Assembly: GCA_019095985.1 (NCBI GenBank)
Contig: CM032665.1
Coordinates: 43,260,744-43,324,743, forward strand
Length of the DNA stretch: 64,000 nucleotides
Source: Streblospio benedicti
Taxonomy: Eukaryota; Annelida; Polychaeta; Spionida; Spionidae
Direction of reading: 5' to 3'
Shown here: piece after piece, positions 62,001 through 64,000 of the stretch
Layout of the letters: every line of letters begins with the position of its first letter
Numbering within the stretch: the stretch's first letter is position 1
Program-made: the position numbers and the translations under genes
Notes under the pieces: generated by a model
What the model saw: the letters and a program-made list of their open reading frames with translations, nothing else
Database searches by the model: none
Told to the model about the DNA's origin: nothing

Positions 62001-63110
62001 TGTGGTGATTGTTGATATTTTTGCGTCAAGTGGCTGTTGGTTACAAATTAAGTCCCTCGCCAACCATATCCGTTTACTTACAGCCAATAAACGCAGCACT
62101 GACAACAATTTGCACTATTATATGATAGTAGTAATGTGTATGCTATAGTGTATATAAATCATAGTAGTATACTTACCACAAACCCCTTCCCATGATGCTG
62201 GGTCCCATGATTGGATGCATAGTACAATAAACTAATATCCATGGTATGCATATGGTGTATAAATGCTGATATGAAACTGGCATGTAATTTAGATAATACA
62301 TGTTCATAGGCTACTATAGTTCCATACATAACGTAAACAAGCCATAATGTGTGTGAACATATACTGAGTGCTAACTATTCTTACCGGTACAATTATGGCA
62401 CACTTGCTCAAATAGAGGTACATGAATGCTTCTATTAACATCCTAACTATTCCTCGTCAAATACTACCTACCCCGTTATGTCTACTCCCTGCCCAAAATG
62501 GAATTTCAACAATCAACAGTTTATCTACTACCTGCCCACAAAGATCAACAAAAAATTACCTTTTTTAAGACATTCACAGATAATTGACAAACATTTTCAA
62601 TGGATATATTGAAAACACTATGTATTACAAACTTGCAACACACAATTTGTTGTTATATATGTGTATATTGGCTGGAATTTCATTTAATATTTCTGAAGTG
62701 AGGCGTCCATCTTGGTTTGTGAGGGCAGTTGGAAGATCTACTACCTGCCCAAGCTTTAGTACAGTGATTATGCAAACAGTCACGTATCAGTCAACATAGA
62801 GCATGTTGTTTGTTATCACACAGGACCAGTGATCGAGGGTGGTTGTATACTGATATGTATATATCAAGGACGCTAACTACCTATAAACATAGCCAGCCTT
62901 TGTCACACACAATCAGCCTTTGTCAAATATCCTATGTGTAAACACGGCTGGATTAATGGACAAATTTATCGTCTGTGCAGGAATTAAATGGTAGTAAATA
63001 TGACAAAATTGAAGTAAATCCTACAGGTATTATAAATATGCTACATACTCCTATGGGCATGCTCACATAACAATATATAACCATATAATAGCTCTACGTC
63101 TTCATTTTTA
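62001..63110. other. unassigned sequence
   Basis: No exon or family repeat recognised. Repeated short words (CTACTACCTGCCC near 62525 and 62738; ACTACCTACC near 62464) suggest decayed simple repeats. Confidence 0.4.
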
Positions 63111-63114
63111 GTAC

Positions 63115-63280
63115 TTAAAATGACGTCACGTCCATGTATTTCTACCAAACAACACTTCTAATACCAAATATAGACGGTGCAATTTACATGGCCGTGACGT
63201 CATTCCGGGTCGTTGATTCCCTTTAGTTATATACAATATATAAAGGCCAAGGTCGTTGAAATGCCCTGTGGTACTGACAT
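63115..63280 (+). promoter_or_regulatory. candidate TATA promoter with two CRE sites
   Basis: TATATAAAGG at 63237-63246 is a near-consensus TATA box. Perfect CRE palindromes TGACGTCA lie 116 and 42 bases upstream (63121-63128, 63195-63202). Initiation would be expected near 63270. What it drives is not visible; it may serve the GIY-YIG-like reading frame to the right or a gene beyond the window. Confidence 0.35.
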
Positions 63281-63419
63281 GCTGTCTGCAATCAGAAGAG
63301 TACTTACATGTTATTTACACAGTAAATCTTGTATCAGATAAACCTTTTAAATATCTGTGTGCGGTTCTCTTGAATTAATGATAACTGAATGCTGCGTTTC
63401 ACAAGTAGATGAAAGTATT

Positions 63420-63660
63420 AGAGAGATTTGGATATGATAGAACTATGATAGTGTAAGGAAGTAGACAATAATATTATACACTTATTTTCGTTATTAGTGA
63501 GTTACAGACATGTTGATATAATTATGGTACTATAATACTGTAAGGAAGTAGACAATAATCCTATAACCTGTGTTCGTTATTGCTGGATGTGGAGTTTCAG
63601 AAATGGACAGAACTATAATCGATATTTGGATATATGTTTAGAAATAACACTGTTAGGAAG
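63420..63660. repeat. short tandem repeat of about 110-120 bp
   Basis: TAAGGAAGTAGACAATAAT recurs at about 63456 and 63541, with a diverged third start (TTAGGAAGTATATTATAAT) at about 63652. Each is followed by a CGTTATT-containing segment. Confidence 0.7.
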
Positions 63661-63677
63661 TATATTATAATCTTACA

Positions 63678-63975
63678 GGAAGAGGAAAATGATATTATTG
63701 AAACAAGTAACATACTCAACCATATCCCTGACTGGGACAACACGAATCCCATCAGTCGTGAGTCCAACACTAGAGACAGACAGATCCGGGAAGTGATCGC
63801 TATAAGAAGATCTTACAAGACTATGAACCGAGATGAAGGTGCATACACCTTATCACACGCGTATGACACCCTGCTAAAGCTAAGGGCTGCTCGCAGGGAC
63901 AGCCAGACACTGACCTACTTCCTGACGTCACATCCTGCCATCCTGTGTGACGTTAGCTTGAAAAAGACTGTCTGA
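63678..63975 (+). mobile_element. C-terminal GIY-YIG-associated fragment, retroelement-like
   Basis: Frame from about 63678 (after TTACAG): HIPDWDNTNPISRESNTRDR, then QIREVIAIRR and MNRDEGAYTLSHAYDTLL, stop TGA 63973-63975. The D-W-x(5)-I-x-R-E-S...K/R-x-I-x-E-x-I-x-I-R followed by MNRDEG-Y-LSH-YD is the tail of GIY-YIG cassettes in Penelope-like and related retroelements, of a different lineage from 59.6-60.3 kb. The preceding part of the cassette is not present in the same frame. The CRE at 63923-63930 lies inside. Confidence 0.6.
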
Positions 63976-64000
63976 CAGACAAGGTAGAAAATATTTGCTA

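Noticed and set aside
1-64000. tRNA, rRNA or snRNA genes
   Set aside because: No A/B box pairs in a cloverleaf context and no rRNA-like conserved words were found by eye; a covariance-model scan would be decisive.

Overview
The window reads as nuclear DNA of a marine invertebrate animal. Intron-rich genes with GT-AG introns sit in about 40% GC sequence crowded with short DNA transposons, microsatellites and tandem repeats. One 100-base N run marks a scaffold gap. The repeat style and the nodal/BMP-like TGF-beta ligand would fit a cephalochordate or hemichordate, but a lophotrochozoan cannot be excluded. This assignment is inference.

Three host genes can be supported. (1) At 548-1767 (+) are the last three coding exons of a TGF-beta superfamily ligand: a furin site and a seven-cysteine mature domain. 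(2) At 45178-7563 (-) is a 13-exon gene spanning 37.6 kb. It encodes a type I membrane protein of about 1,983 residues: signal peptide, a disordered acidic ectodomain of about 1,450 residues with Tyr-rich clusters and poly-Gln, two PAN/apple domains, one transmembrane helix and a tail of about 210 residues. All 13 exon phases agree if one base is missing near 39560 and one extra base lies near 35905. (3) At 55614-49577 (-) are the last four coding exons of a gene I do not recognise. Two of them are duplicated copies of each other, and a possible further exon lies at 56313-56395. Genes 1 and 2 converge on the 1.8-7.5 kb interval.

Most of the rest is repeats. Intron 12 of the PAN gene (7.8-21.7 kb) is filled by an array of diverged repeat units. 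Many of them carry a short hairpin whose stem has co-varied. MITE families are abundant: a Tc1/mariner (pogo-like) family with TA target sites in about 17 copies, a family with 13-bp ends and 5-bp target duplications, one hAT-type copy with a perfect 8-bp duplication, and one Harbinger-type copy with TTA duplications. Three exon ends in the PAN gene (exons 4, 10 and 11) have been tandemly duplicated together with their splice donor sites, giving up to seven donor copies in a row. At the right edge, 59-62 kb is a tandem repeat invaded by a GIY-YIG endonuclease fragment of a Penelope-like retroelement, and a second GIY-YIG-like fragment lies at 63.7-64 kb.

No tRNA, rRNA, CRISPR array or virus-derived element was recognised.
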